Both the position numbers and the translations under genes were made by a program. The notes beneath the pieces are model-generated. The model made no database searches, was not told where the DNA came from, and saw nothing but the letters and a program-made list of their open reading frames with translations. From Piscicola geometra (lineage: Eukaryota; Annelida; Clitellata; Hirudinida; Piscicolidae): a DNA stretch of 64,000 nucleotides. Within the stretch, counting starts at the first letter, position 1. The number at the start of each line of letters is the position of its first letter. Of this stretch, positions 1-17,727 are shown one piece after another. The stretch is taken from positions 4,978,241-5,042,240 of the forward strand of contig OX030959.1 in assembly GCA_943735955.1 (NCBI GenBank). The letters are read 5' to 3'.

Positions 1-56
1 ACCAATCCACAAAGCCACCCACTTATCCACTTACCACACTACTCCTCCCTCTCCAG

Positions 57-3000
57 GGAACCATGGAAACGCTTTTGTCAGGGGCGGTTTGTGGAACAGT
101 GTATGCCTTATTCAGCGGACAGCCCCTCACCATCATCGGAGCCACTGGACCTCTGCTCGTCTTCGAGGCGATTCTTTCCCGAATCTGCTTGTCCGTTTCG
201 TCCTACTTTTTCTTTAGTCGTTTTAAATTAGTCCGTTATTTATCTCTCGTACGCCAAAGATAGTTTTCATAGTTTTTTTATATATAAAAAAGTCTTTGAA
301 GTTACGTAGTTCTTTTTCAAACATCTAAGCAAGCCTTTCTAAAAGAATGGTGCATGGAATGGCTTCATGACATCAAAATACTTTATAAAACGGCATTTAA
401 TGGCAGCGTTCAGCAACTCACAAAATTCCTTTCAACTACCTGTTCCTCTCTTTTCCAAACAGTGAAAACGACATCCCCTTCATGCCTTTGCGGTTCTGGA
501 TTGGCTTCTGGGTGATGATGATCCTCCTCGTCATTGTGGCCTTCGATTTGAGTTATATGGTGCGGTACATCACGAGATTCACCGAAGAAAGCTTTGCTAT
601 TCTTATTTCGATCATTTTCATCTACGAATCCTTCACAAAAATCTACGAAATATACGAGGACTACCCGGTGCGTTCAGGGGCTGTCGTCTACCCACCCGGT
701 TTCGACTGCGTCTGTTTGCCTATTGGAAACTCCTCCTACCTTACGCAAGCTCCTGCCTTCATACATTTGAAAAGTATGTCAAAGTGTCTTTGGAAACTTT
801 TGCATCTGTTTACTTTTAAATGAATTATTTAAATGAAACAAGAGACTGACTAAAATAGACACTTGCAGACGAAACAAGCCTTGAAAGCGACACTAACTCT
901 TCAGCTCAATAGTTAGTGCCTATCTCCAAGCCTTGCATGTGCGCCTGCTTTTTAGTGTTTAAAGTTTTCACCGTCAGTTTAGTTGATGCATCTATGTGCA
1001 AGCTGCAAAGTTTACAAAGTTTTGAATTGCCTTTAACGTGTGCACTTTACATGGCACAATGACCCAACATGCGGCACAGTGACCAGGCCTTCCCAGTTGA
1101 GTGCTTTCTCAACGACTCAAAGATCGCCGTGAACGAAGTCTGTCTGCGAGAAGTCTCATGCCTGAGCAGGGGAGGGGCCTTGCTGGGCGCTGACTGCCAG
1201 AGCAACTTCGTGTCGAAGGGCGTGTCAGACGTCTTCATGCTCTCAGTCATCCTCTTCCTCGGCACCTTCGCCCTCGCCTACGCCCTCAAAAACTTCCGCA
1301 CACAACGCCTCTTTCCTACCTGGGTATGCTCTCGTTCCTCCATCATTCATTTTACCTATTATGCCTATATTTGAATGGTGCATTTGAAGTTTAACATTTC
1401 AAAGGGTGGCATAGTGAACGACAACTTTTTGTATTGATGCAGAGGCCTGCTTTTCATAGTTGCATGGATAATTTTAAACGAGAATAATTGCGAGTCATCG
1501 CATCATGGCGAGGATGTAGTTTTAAAAATATAAAGGAAATTGAACATTTATTTTCTTTTTAGGATTTTCAATAGCTGTTTACTTAATCCGAATTCTGGCC
1601 ATCATACTTTTAAAAACTTAATTGAAAGTGTTTGCTCTTATATAATCAAGAGATCAAAGTTTATTGTCGAGTGAAACTTCAGTCTGAAGTTCTCAAAACA
1701 CACTTAAATACTTGAATGTTCTTGCGACTTGAAGTAAATAAGCTATCCAAAATGTAAAAATCTTCGTCACATTTACTAAAAAATACATAATCATCTCCAA
1801 CATTATATTTACTACTAAACACTCAACCAGCCCCACCATCACAAAAACATTCACCACAACAAACACATCAATGCATGAACCCTTTCCATCCACCGTCTCA
1901 TTCCCCACTCAGCTCCGCTCAACACTAGCCGACTTTGCTGTATTCATTGCACTGGTCACCTTCACCACAATCGACTGGGCTTTTGGCGTAGACACCCCTA
2001 AGCTCAACGTTCCTTCCGAATTTGTCACCACCTTGCCAGAACGGTTATCTTTTTTAAACCATTTTAGAGGCCAAAAGACCTGCGTTGGTTCAACTCTCCA
2101 AACTACCCCAAACACAAACTTTCTTTAGGGGCTGGCTTGTGAACCCGATGGGGGTAGCACCGTGGTGGCTGGTTCCTTTCGCGATCATTCCCGCCGTTCT
2201 AGGCACCATTCTCATCTTCCTCGACCAGCAAATCACAGCAGTCATCGTCAACCGTAAGGAACACAAACTGAAGGTTGGTCGTGTGATGGATGCTTGCATG
2301 AATGGAAGCGTAGTGGCTCAGTCTGAAATGGAATAAGATCTTGTATAATTGGAAAAAAAGAATATTTCGCCTTCATCCGCCAGTCTATTAATACGTTTTA
2401 GACACGCAGAGAAGATTACATATTTTAATAACTTCTTTCCGAATTTTTTTCCAAATTTTTTTTCCACATTTTATTTGAGAAACCTAGGTTCATTAACAAG
2501 ATGTAATCCGTGCTCGAGTTAACTATGCACTTGAGGTCATCAACAAAGCCTCTTTCCTAATCTCCTTTGACACTTTCAGTGCATTAATTACCTTCTCCCT
2601 ACCTGCAGTTATACGGATCTTAACTTAGTTTTATTTTTATATCACAAAATATTTGCAACAATAACCTCGCTAGTTCAAAAACTAATTCATACTTTCGTTT
2701 CCCTTTCTCGCCTCAATGGAATTCTCCTCCGCGTGCTTCCAACTGTGCTTCCTATACCACTCACTAAGCAGTCTTCTTCCATTACTTTACGCAATAACTT
2801 CTCTGCAAGGACTTCATTAAAAGCATTTCAAAATTACCTTACTTTCAAGCAATCAGTATAAGTTAATCACTTTCCATCCCACTCCATCTTAGTGCACTCA
2901 ACATTCTCTTCCTTTAGACACAGATCGTCTATCTCTCATCCACTCTAAAAACTTTTATAAAACTCCAACAACATTCAACCACAATCTACGCACTTTTCAC

Positions 3001-6000
3001 CACATTACATTCATCACCATCCTTCACCAACCACTGACAATTCCACCAAACGCACAGAAAGGGCACGGCTATCACTTGGACTTGTTCGTCTTGAGTCTCC
3101 TCATTTTAGTTTGTTCTTTACTCGGTCTGCCGTGGTTTGTGGCGGCGACAGTGAGGTCCGTATCCCATGTGAGGTCGCTGATGGTCGAGTCCCAAGTCTC
3201 AGCACCAGGAGAAAGACCTCAGATGATTGGAGTGAGGTTCGTGTGTTGGTGGTGTGCTGGTGGTGATGATGATTTTTTAGTATAGGTGTATTGAAAATGA
3301 CGGTGATTTTGAGTTGTGAAAAGAAACGCGATTGATTTTTAAAATATAATTATTTTTAAATGTAAAAAATCACACTTCAATTATAACTAAAGTTCCTTAA
3401 CTCAATTTCTTTTTGGACTTTTTTCTAATGCATTTTTCCATAGTCACAAATTTTCATATTTGAAGTTTTTCCTATTTTAATAATGTTTTTCTATTTTTCA
3501 TTTATTCATCCATTTACCCGTTTATCAATGCATTAGTTCACTCAACCATGATTCAATGCATTTATGCACGAATCCATTTATTTATAAATCTATTCATAAT
3601 AAATATATTTATCTATGCATTTTCTACAGGGAACAGAGGGTCACAGGAGTTCTGATCCATGTCTTGATTGGCCTTTCTACTCTCATCACAGTCGTTCTCA
3701 GGGTGTGTCTCAGCTATGTAGTCTCTTCGAGCTGTCGTCAACGAAACCACATTATTGCACTCAAATATTTTAACGGTAGACATTCAGTTTCGTCGCATTT
3801 CATTGCATAAAATAAAAACAATTTTAAATATTATTTTAAAATAATAAACTTGAAGTTGATTCCAATGCCTGTCTTGTACGGAGTCTTCCTCTACATGGGT
3901 GTCACTTCCCTGACGGGCGTTCAAGTCAGTTGATTGAGTTTTAATGTTTATTAAGTTTATAATTTGTATAATTTTTTTATTTCAAATTGATAATAATTCG
4001 ACTAAAATGAACAAATCTCAGTAACAATAAATTATCGTTAGATTTGCAATCACAGCATTTTAAAGCTTGCTTTGAAAATGACTTTAAAACTCATCCCCAG
4101 GATGTAAACTGGCAAATCATTTGAGAAAAGTATTCAACTTTCGTTGTAAATAAAGATATTTCACGAAATGACTAGAGTATTTACTTTAAAAGCCTTCTTA
4201 ATCTAGCTTTCATGCAAATTCTCTTCTAAACCTTTCTTACTACGTCGATTCATTGCTCCATATTCCCTTGATGCATTCGAAAATCTTAAGCGCCTATAAA
4301 GTCCATCGCATAAAGAAACTTATAAACAGCTCAACCATTATTATGCAACTCGAGCCAGAGCGAAGCAACTAAGCAATATTTTCAGCACAGTGATAAACTT
4401 TCGGTTTCATTGTGCAGAATCAATGATGCGAAAATATATTTTCCATCTAAAAAACTAAACTCCTATCAACTCTCACTATCACTACTCACTACCTGCAATC
4501 ATTAGCACCAACCACTCATTTCCCCCCTCTCCATACACCAACCTTCCTCTTGAACCAACCAACCAACCAACCAACCAACCAACCAACCAACCAACCAACC
4601 AACCAACCAACCAACCAACCAACCAACCAACCAACCAACCAACCAACCAACCAACCAACCAACCAACGACCCAACACCCTCAACCTCCTCTCGACAGTTC
4701 ATCGAGCGCATCGGCATTCTGCTGATGCCAGCCAAGTACCAGCCTGACTACACCTTCCTGCGACACGTGCAGATCTTCAAGGTGCACGCCTTCACCGTCG
4801 TTCAGATCGTCTGCTTCATCCTCATGTGGGTCGTCAAGCAGGTGAAGGTCATCTCCATCGCCTTCCCGCTCATGGTGTGTTGTTGAGAATGAAGATGATG
4901 TTTGAGGATGAAGATGATGTTTGATGATGATGTTTGAGGATGAAGATGATGTTTGATGATGATGTTTGATGATGATGTTTGAGGATGAAGATGATGTTTG
5001 ATGATGATGTTTGATGATGATGTTTGATGATGATGTTTGAGGATGAAGATGATGTTTAATGATGATGTTTGATGATGATGTTTGATGATGATGTTTGATG
5101 ATGATGTTTGAGGATGATGTTTGATGATGATGTTTGATGATGATGTTTGAGGATGATGTTTGAAGATGATGTTTGATGATGATGTTTGGTGATGATGTTT
5201 GATGATGATGTTTGAAGATGATGTTTGATGATGATGTTTGAGGATGAAGATGATGTTTGAGGATGATGTTTGATGATGATGTTTGATGATGATGTTTGAG
5301 GATGATGTTTGATGATGATGTTTGGTGATGATGTTTGATGATGATGTTTGAGGATGATGTTTGAGGATGAGGATGAGGATGAGGATGATGTTTAATTATG
5401 ATGTTTGAGGATGATGTTTGATGATGATGTTTGATGATGATGTTTGAGGATGATGTTTGATGATGATGTTTGATGATGATGTTTGATGATGATGTTTGAT
5501 GATGATGTTTGATGATGATGTTTGAGGATGATGTTTGATGATGATGTTTGATGATGATGTTTGATGATGATGTTTGAGGATGATGTTTGAGGATGATGTT
5601 TGATGATGATGTTTGAGGATGATGTTTGATGATGATGTTTGATGATGATGTTTGATGATGATGTTTGATGATGATGTTTGAGGATGATGTTTGAGGATGA
5701 TGTTTGATGATGATGTTTGAGGATGATGTTTGATGATGATGTTTGATGATGATGTTTGAGGATGATGTTTGAGGATGATGTTTGAGGATGATGTTTGATG
5801 ATGATGTTTGATGATGATGTTTGGTGATGATGTTTGGTGATGATGTTTGATGATGATGTTTGATGATGATGTTTGAGGATGAAGATGATGTTTGAGGATG
5901 ATGTTTGAGGATGAAGATGATGTTTGAGGATGATGTTTGATGATGATGTTTGATGATGATGTTTGAGGATGATGTTTGATGATGATGTTTGATGATGATG

Positions 6001-8182
6001 TTTGAGGATGATGTTTGATGATGATGTTTGAGGATGATGTTTGATGATGATGTTTGAGGATGATGTTTGATGATGATGTTTGATGATGATGTTTGAGGAT
6101 GATGTTTGATGATGATGTTTGAGGATGATGTTTGAAGATGATGTTTGATGATGATGTTTGAGGATGAAGATGATGTTTGAGGATGATGTTTGATGATGGT
6201 GTTTGATGATGATGTTTGAGGATGATGTTTGATGATGATGTTTGATGATGATGTTTGAGGATGATGTTTGATGATGATGTTTGAGGATGATGTTTGAGGA
6301 TGATGTTTGATGATGATGTTTGATGATGATGTTTGATGATGATGTTTGAAGATGATGTTTGAGGATGAGGATGAGGATGATGTTTGATGATGATGTTTGA
6401 TGATGATGTTTGATGATGATGTTTGATGATGATGTTTGATGATGATGTTTGAAGATGATGTTTGATGATGATGTTTGAGGATGAGGATGAGGATGATGTT
6501 TATTTAATATAGCGAAACGGCAAGCTCATTTTTTATTTGTCAAATAACTCATTCTAGCCTCCTAAAACTGTTCACCACTCTCATCGACAAACCACAACTA
6601 AAAACCTTCATAATTACTCAAAACTACCTACAAACTCCCCAGTAACCACACGCAACCACCCAAAACAACTCAAAATCATTAATCCACACATCATTAACCA
6701 CCCACAACCACACACAACTACACACAACCACACACAACCACCCACAACCACCCACAACGACCCCCAACCGCACACACATTCAATCGCCAACATCAGCAGC
6801 CTCTCTCATTAGTGCTTTTTCATGCCTCACTAGCAATGCTGTCTGAATTATTCACCAACGAAGTCTTCTTTATTGTACTACAATATCTTCTTCCGCGTGG
6901 CATGAGTGATTGCGATTCGACTGTTTGATAATCGTGACTAATGAAAAATTCTGTCAATATATTTTTTTTTCTATGTGTTTTATAATCGTTTGAAAAAGTT
7001 TGAAGGTCTTAATCTATTTTTTTCATTTATTTAAAAAAATCATTTTAACATCTTTTTTAAAACATAAAATTCAACGCCGACAAAAGCATTCATATTGATT
7101 CAAAAACAGAAAAAGTAGTTTAAAATTCTTTCAAACAAACATTGGGTCTCTTCAGCAACCTCCCTTCAACATCCTTTTTTGCCTACTTTCTCATATTCAC
7201 CCTCTGATACTTACACCTAGGTGTCGAATACACGCTGCAATAGAGCTTCTTTTGATGACTCTACCGCTAACCAAATTCATGGCACACTAACCTCAAACAT
7301 ATAATTGACTCTTTTTTTTACTATTTCGTAATTTATTCATTAAAAATCATCTTTTACCGTGTCTTTCTTTACAGCTTCTGTCCTCTGTCCTCCTTCCATC
7401 GCCATCCCTATTTCCACCCACCTCTATTCGCACACTCCATCCATTAACTCCCATCCCAACTTCCACTCGCTCCAGTTAATAGCTCTGATAGTGGTCAGGA
7501 AGCTTCTGGATTACGTCTTCACGCAGAGTGACCTCTATTGGCTGGACCACCTTCTGCCAGAAGAGCACATCAGACACCTGGAAGACGTCGAACAAAGCAG
7601 CCCTGCGAGCTATGGTCATGATCCCGAGGTTGGATGTTGGCAAATATGGGATGAGGAAGGTAGCGGGAAAGAAAGTTGCAAAAAGACGAAGTTTTTTGAA
7701 ATTTTTAAAGTTTAATTAGATATCTAACGAGTAAGTAAGAGTTATAGAGTTGTCAATTAGTAATAAACAGAGATTTATGTTTTTTTGAGATTTATGGCGG
7801 GAAAGTTGTTCAATTTCTTGTCAATACTTTACGCTACAGAAGACAGATGTGAGCATCGACGTAGGTGATGTGAAGAGGAGGAGGAGAAGCAGGACAAGGT
7901 TTGTGAGTGATCTCGTGGCAATTAAGTCACTGCACTTTTAAATCTCACTAGAAGCAATAAACCACTGCACTATGATCATTTTTATTTCTTTTAACTCTCT
8001 TTCAGTTTGCTTTATATTCACGCCAAAACATTATTTCACTCTTTTCTCATCTTCCCCTCTTCTTCCACCTTCCTCTCCCACTTTCCCTTCTCTCACCGTC
8101 TTCCCGTCTCACCCTCCCCCTTCTCCCACCTCCCTCCAGGTCATCCATAATGGAGGACCAAAAGATAGTATTGCTCAAGTAA
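57..8182 (+). CDS. SLC4-family Na+/bicarbonate cotransporter, 3' part (12 exons)
   Basis: This encodes the membrane domain and C-terminal tail of an SLC4 bicarbonate transporter, which moves HCO3-/CO3(2-), probably with Na+, across the plasma membrane. Exons: 57-190, 463-667, 1087-1323, 1913-2043, 2129-2273, 3058-3236, 3630-3702, 3856-3924, 4698-4874, 7476-7628, 7840-7898, 8140-8182. They join in phase to 534 codons plus stop. Landmarks in order: [17 protein letters not shown], the signature [16 protein letters not shown], an extracellular loop with cysteines, [45 protein letters not shown], a last helix with [10 protein letters not shown], and a short basic tail (KRRRRSRTR). The VDTPKLxVPSEF and [10 protein letters not shown] blocks fit the Na+-coupled branch better than AE1-3. 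The N-terminal cytoplasmic domain lies upstream of the window. The last two small exons (7840-7898, 8140-8182) rest on splice sites and phase rather than homology. Confidence 0.9.
4553..4666. repeat. (AACC)n microsatellite
   Basis: About 28 copies of AACC lie in an SLC4 intron and end some 30 bases before the 3' splice site of the exon that starts at 4698. On the minus strand the tract reads GGTT. Confidence 0.95.
4885..6500. repeat. 13-bp minisatellite, about 1.6 kb
   Basis: A long tandem array of a 13-base unit, GTTTGATGATGAT, with the common variant GTTTGAGGATGAT and some units lengthened by GAAGAT or GAGGAT. It begins about 10 bases after the 5' splice site at 4875 and fills most of the SLC4 intron 4875-7475. 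The rest of that intron (6500-7475) is AT-rich with CAACCAC-type low complexity at about 6650-6775 and shows no exon. Confidence 0.95.
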
Positions 8183-9282
8183 TTCAAATCCAATCACACT
8201 TCTTTTTCACTGATTCGGCTTACCCACACACAATGCCTACACGATTCAAACGCTTAGAAACAGACACATGCACACACAAACACACACACATACAAACAAA
8301 CAAACTTCCACAAAACCCCCTACACATACATACACGCTTAAAACGTAAAAAGACACACACAAATTTCTGATGGTGAACTAACAAATCGTTTTGATACTAC
8401 ATTATTCCATTCTTTTGCGACTTTTTACACTTGGATGATAACCAATCACTGAAATAAACTGACCCCAAGTTTGTACTACCTATTTTCATACGCTTCTAGA
8501 TCCTTCACGAAGACTTATTCCTTGATTTAGTTATTTCATCTGTGATTTCATTTCGTTTTATTCAGTCATTGCAGAAATCAATGCGTTCTTGTAGTTCAAA
8601 AGGTTGGCGGCGCTTGAGAGAGTCCTAGAGCACAATTTAGATACACGTCGATTGCAGAGAATAGTGAAGTATAATCAGTTTTTTTGTTCTTAATAAATAT
8701 CAAAAGCTTCTGTGGTTCTCAACTGGGTTTTGTGGCGAGAATAAAGGTTCAATAGCAAGAAAGTGTCACCGTTTAAATCTGAGAACCTTCCGAGATTATG
8801 AGTTCATTCGAGATTTAAGCTCGTATTTACTCTATATTTATTTATTTTTATTTAATTTTGCATTATAAAAGCCTTTCGCAAGCAGGCGTGCACTGTTGGT
8901 CTGAAATGGCAACATCTGCAATCACATACCATGGCAGCTTTGATGCCAAAAGTGAAACGTTACATAAGTGTATATCTTAGTTCTTTGTTTTTTCTCACCT
9001 GTATTTGAAACTTATGTGTATGAATAGTTTTGGAGAACTTCAACTTTAAGAATCACTGAAACTTTGTTTTATGAAGTCTTTGCTCCCAATTTCGAAAAAA
9101 TAACTTTCTATACTTGAGTTAAACCGATATATTCTACAATAACGTCAGTTTTAATAGATTTAATTAATCAAAATATTACTATCAGTTATCCATGATTAAT
9201 CTTACTCATTGAAACCCATACCAATTTTATGTCAAAATAAAGCATATTCTAGCAAAAAGACTCGAGCGTTAAAATATAAAAG
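8183..9282. other. Intergenic spacer, no gene seen
   Basis: This 1.1 kb of AT-rich DNA lies between the SLC4 stop and the start of the next gene. It contains CA-rich low complexity at about 8265-8360 and presumably the SLC4 3' UTR. I see no coding pattern or RNA gene. Confidence 0.6.
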
Positions 9283-13604
<4,322 letters not shown>

Positions 13605-14038
13605 TCATCTATTGATTAACAGAAAACATTATTTGAACTGGGATTTGAAAGATTGTTAGTTTATACATTTATACTTTGCTTTTGTTGTTCAAATAGAAGT
13701 TAAGTGCTTTTTTTCTTTTAAACATGCAATGCATGTTACATGCATATTAAATAGGATCCAATAAGTTTTTCCACCAAGCAATGGTTACTATAAAAAAGTG
13801 CAATTTTTTTTTATTCCTAAGGAAAAAAATATTTTTTACAGTCTCTCTAAGTGATAAACCATCAAACTACTCTAGTTCTATCGATACATTTATTTGTGAA
13901 TTATTCAAAGTTTTGGCATTTATTATATCTATTTAATCAACTAAAAGTTGAAAATAAAACATTTAAAAGTGGACTTAAGTTAAATCAACTTTAGTGCTCT
14001 TCAAGTCGCGCTTGTTTTTAAATCAATAATTTTGAGAA
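13605..14038. other. Intergenic spacer
   Basis: AT-rich DNA between PGGHG and the HIRIP3-like gene, both on the plus strand. It should hold the PGGHG 3' UTR and the next promoter, but I see no clear TATA box or other element. Confidence 0.5.
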
Positions 14039-17000
14039 ATGTCTCGGTTAAAGATTGTAAAGTTTGTGAAAGAACTCTTTGAAAAGTCTGATGATTACAA
14101 GTAAGGATATGAGACGATTATATTTGTTTCGTTCAATAATACAATGCATAAGAATTTTGAAATTATTAAATAATTAAACATTTGTTCACTAGATCTCTAA
14201 CGATGCGGATGATTCGGGAAGAGTATCTTAAGCATCTGAAGCTTGAAAAACTTGAAGATGGAGAAAAAAAATTGTTAGTTGGTGTCGTTGAAGAGATTTT
14301 CAGCAAAAAGGTTAGTTTTCTAGTTTTTTTTGTTAAAATACCTGGTTAATTTATTAATAATATTTATTCACTTGTATTTAAATACAAGTAATCCTGGATT
14401 TTAATTTTAAAGGAAAATGAAATGGCTGACAAAAAAGCTGTTTTAAAAAAGAAGAGGAAAATGTCAGTTAGCAGTGAAGAACCAGAGAGTGATGATGTGA
14501 AAAGCGAAAATGAAAATGATGGGACAGATCAAGATGATGACTTCAAAGCCAAGAAGAAATCAAGTAAAAAGCAGAAAATTTCTGCTTCTGATTCAGAAGA
14601 AGATTTCAAGCCGAAAGTTAAAGAAGGCATTAAAAAGAATTTGAAATCAAAAACTGTGGGTTCAAAAACTATTGAAAAGAAAATTGTTGTAAAGAAAAGA
14701 CAAAGAGTAGCCATCTCAGACGAATCTGATTCGGAAGTGGAGATGGAGGGCAAGAGAGGCATCAGAGAGAAGGTTAAAGCTCTTGATGCTGATGAGGCAA
14801 AAGTAAGAAGCAAAAAGGCGAATGGAAGCAGTGATGAGGATGGCATGTCTGTAGGTGGTGATGGAAAGAGTGATGATGAAGCTGACAGGAAAGAGGCACA
14901 GAAGAATGCTAAAAAAACAAAATCACGTTTGATAGATAGCGATGAAGATGAAGAGTTCAAAGATAGAAAAAAAGTAGAAAAAGATGGAAAGGGGGCTAAC
15001 AAAAAGACCTCGAATAAAGGTCAGCCACCAATAAGTTCCAAAGGCGGTAAAACTGCAAGGAAAGAGCAGGTGAAGAAAGGAAAAGCTGAGAGAGGTGAAA
15101 ATAAAGTTGCTAAAAAACAAAGCGCTAAAAAAAGAGGCAAATTAGCAAATGATGATAATGATGATGATGATGTAGTGTTAGATGGTTCTGATTCTGAGGC
15201 AGAGTTGGAAGGGAAGAAAGATAGCAACAAGAAGGGGCAAGCTCTTGATTCAGATGAAGATGCAGAGGGAGGAGATGCAGGTGACGAACCGGAAACGACA
15301 GGCAAGAAGTCTAATGGTAGTTTGAAGAAGAAGGAGGAGGAGGAGGAGGGAAGTAGTGATGAGGATGAGATGTCTGTAAGTGGTGATGAAAAAGGAGAGA
15401 CTTCAAAATTAGATGGAAAATCAAAAAATAAGAAAGTAGATGATGAAGGAAAAAGTGATGATGATGATGATGATTATGAAAATGCCGGTAAGAAAGAGAT
15501 ACAAAAGAATGATGACGAAGAAATTAAAGAAAGTAATGAAGATAAAAAAGAAGACGATGACAATAGTGAAAAGGATGTGTCAGGTAGTGCTGGCGAAATC
15601 AAAGGAAACGAAAAAGCGGAGAAAGAAACAAAAACTAAAACTAAAAAAGCCCCTAAAAAGGCTGGAAGTCAGAAATCAAGAAGTTCCAAAGGCGGGAAAG
15701 CTGTGAAGAAAGCGGGAGCTGTGAAGAGTGGAGATGAAGGGTCGGAGGATGGCAGTGATGGTGAGGAGGAGGAGGAGGAGGAGGTGAAAGAAGGAAAAAG
15801 TAAGAAAGTTGCAAAGAAAGGAGGCGCTAAAAAAAGTAGCCCAAAAAGCAAGAAGGATGTGAGTGTGCTATTCGACTTTGTAAATGTTACTTGCAACTTC
15901 AATTAATTCTAATTACACAAAACGACTCCACCTCCAACCTTCACATCCCCTTCCAACACCAACCAGTACACCTCTATCCTTCCATTCTCCAACACAATCA
16001 CATCCTACCGCCAACCGCACCACCATCCCAACCACTCCACCACCAAAGACCACCGCCAACATCACAATCACTCCATCAACCACAACCCACCCCAACAACC
16101 ACAACCCACCCCAACAACCACAACCCACTCCGACATCACAACCACTCCATCAACCACAACCCACCCCAACATCACAACCACCCCAACAACCACAACCCAC
16201 CCCAACATCACAACCACTCCATCCACCACAACCCACCCCAACATCACAACCACTCCATCCACCACAACCCACCCCAACATCACAACCACTCCATCCACCA
16301 CAACCCACCCCAACATCACAACCACTCCATCCACCACAATCCACCCCAACAACACAACCACTCCATCCACCACAACCCACCCCAACAACACCCTCACAGA
16401 CAAAGAGCGATGACAAGAGCACCAAGTTGAAGTACTACCTGAAGCTGGCGAGGCATTGTGGCGTCCTGCCGGTCGGTCGCAAGTACAAGCAGACCTTCGA
16501 GGGTTGCCATGACGACCAGCAGAAGATCAAGAAGGTGGAACAGCTGCTCAGGGATGCAGGAATGACTGGTGGGTTTGGTGGGGTGGTTGCTGGTGAGTGG
16601 TTGCTGGTGAGTGGTGGTCTGTGGTTGCTGGTGAGTGGTGGTCTGTGGTTGCTGGTGGGGGAAGGGGTTTGATTGAAGGTGTCTCATGACAGGGGTGGTT
16701 GACTTATGAGCTAATGGGTGGTTGAGGCTTTGTGTTTTTGCTCATAATCGTAGATATTATTTTGTCTTTTTTGCGCGCACACACACACACAAGCACACAC
16801 ACATACAAGCACACACACACACACAAGCATACACACACACAAGCACACACACACAGGCAGAGTGAGTATGGAGGAGGCAGAGAGAATAAAACTCAAGAGG
16901 GAGGCATCTGAACTCAGCGTGGACAACATCATCACCACTTCCACCAGTCCACTATTTTAGCAATAGAAATATAAAATGCTAATTAATTATTCTCATAAGT

Positions 17001-17219
17001 ATCTTACATTTTGAATGATTTCCGTCATGATGATGATGATAAAACCCTCAATATTTCTACCCCACAGGGCGCTGCAGGACTGACTTCCAGCTGGGCCAAT
17101 CACCACCACCACCACCCGTCGCCAAGGCATCACGTGATTCTGACTCTGGCAGCGACGACGAGCCGCTTAAAAGTGAACTGAGCAACTTGAGGGACGTGAT
17201 CGAGTCGGACAGTGAGTGA
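14039..17219 (+). CDS. HIRIP3: HIRIP3-like histone chaperone (6 exons)
   Basis: HIRIP3 binds histones H2A/H2B through a CHZ motif and interacts with HIRA; it is nuclear. Exons: 14039-14100, 14193-14310, 14413-15858, 16400-16568, 16857-16946, 17068-17219, joining in phase to 678 aa. Residues 1-60 form the conserved N-terminal helical domain (RMIREEYLKH, then GEKKLLVGVVEEIF). Residues 61-542 are a lysine- and acid-rich disordered region with many SDDE/SSDED casein-kinase-like sites. Residues about 552-630 hold the CHZ-like core (LKYYLKLARHCGV, KVEQLLRDAGMTG, then a short exon with ERIKLKREASELSVDNII). The protein ends in a serine/acid tail (DVIESDSE). The donor after the short exon is weak (A|GTCCAC), but reading through it instead stops almost at once. 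The ends match human HIRIP3 well; the middle is only compositional. Confidence 0.85.
16062..16390. repeat. 36-bp minisatellite in HIRIP3 intron
   Basis: A tandem array with a unit of about 36 bases, built on CCACCCCAACATCACAACCA, fills the end of the intron just upstream of the exon at 16400. Open frames across it on both strands are repeat translations. Confidence 0.9.
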
Positions 17220-17727
17220 AGTCTCGAGAGGATCCACTTCCGTTCGTCTTTCTTTCCCTCTAGGCAGCGTCCTTAGTCTTGGACAGTTGGCACTGTCAAC
17301 TTTGGCGCCATTCTCAACATTTTTCTTGTACAATTAAGTCACTTTTCTGTGTTGACCTTTTTTATAGATGCTCATGATGATGATAAAAAGAACATAGAAC
17401 AAAGCCTGTAGCATTCACAGCATTACAAAACTCAGCTATATAAAGTTTTTAATATAAACTGAACATTTCCCGTAATTTCAGCCACATTCAAGCATTCTCT
17501 TCAATAATGCATCTTTTGAATTTTCATTTGTTAGTCTATTCATAATTTTTAGCCTTTTTTAAACTAAGACTGACTTGGAAAAGATAAGAAAGTTAGTTAT
17601 ACCGCCAAAAATATATGAAAATAATTTTATTTGAGAATTTAAAATGGAAAATATTCTTGAGCTATTTTGAAAACCTTTCGATTAATTAGTTAGGCACTAT
17701 TGAAATTGAAAATGCATCAAACGAGAT
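17220..17727. other. Convergent intergenic spacer
   Basis: About 500 bases separate the stop of the HIRIP3-like gene (+) from the stop of the unidentified gene (-). It must hold both 3' UTRs. I see nothing else in it. Confidence 0.5.

Noticed and set aside
4885..6500. CRISPR-like regular repeats
   Set aside because: The units are contiguous with no unique spacers, and the DNA is eukaryotic. It is a minisatellite.
14529..15902. Minus-strand Ser/Phe-rich frames
   Set aside because: They are antisense shadows of the lysine/acid-rich HIRIP3 exon.
15884..16687. Plus- and minus-strand frames of 100-260 codons
   Set aside because: They cross the 36-base minisatellite in a HIRIP3 intron and are Pro/Thr/Gln or Val/Gly repeats.
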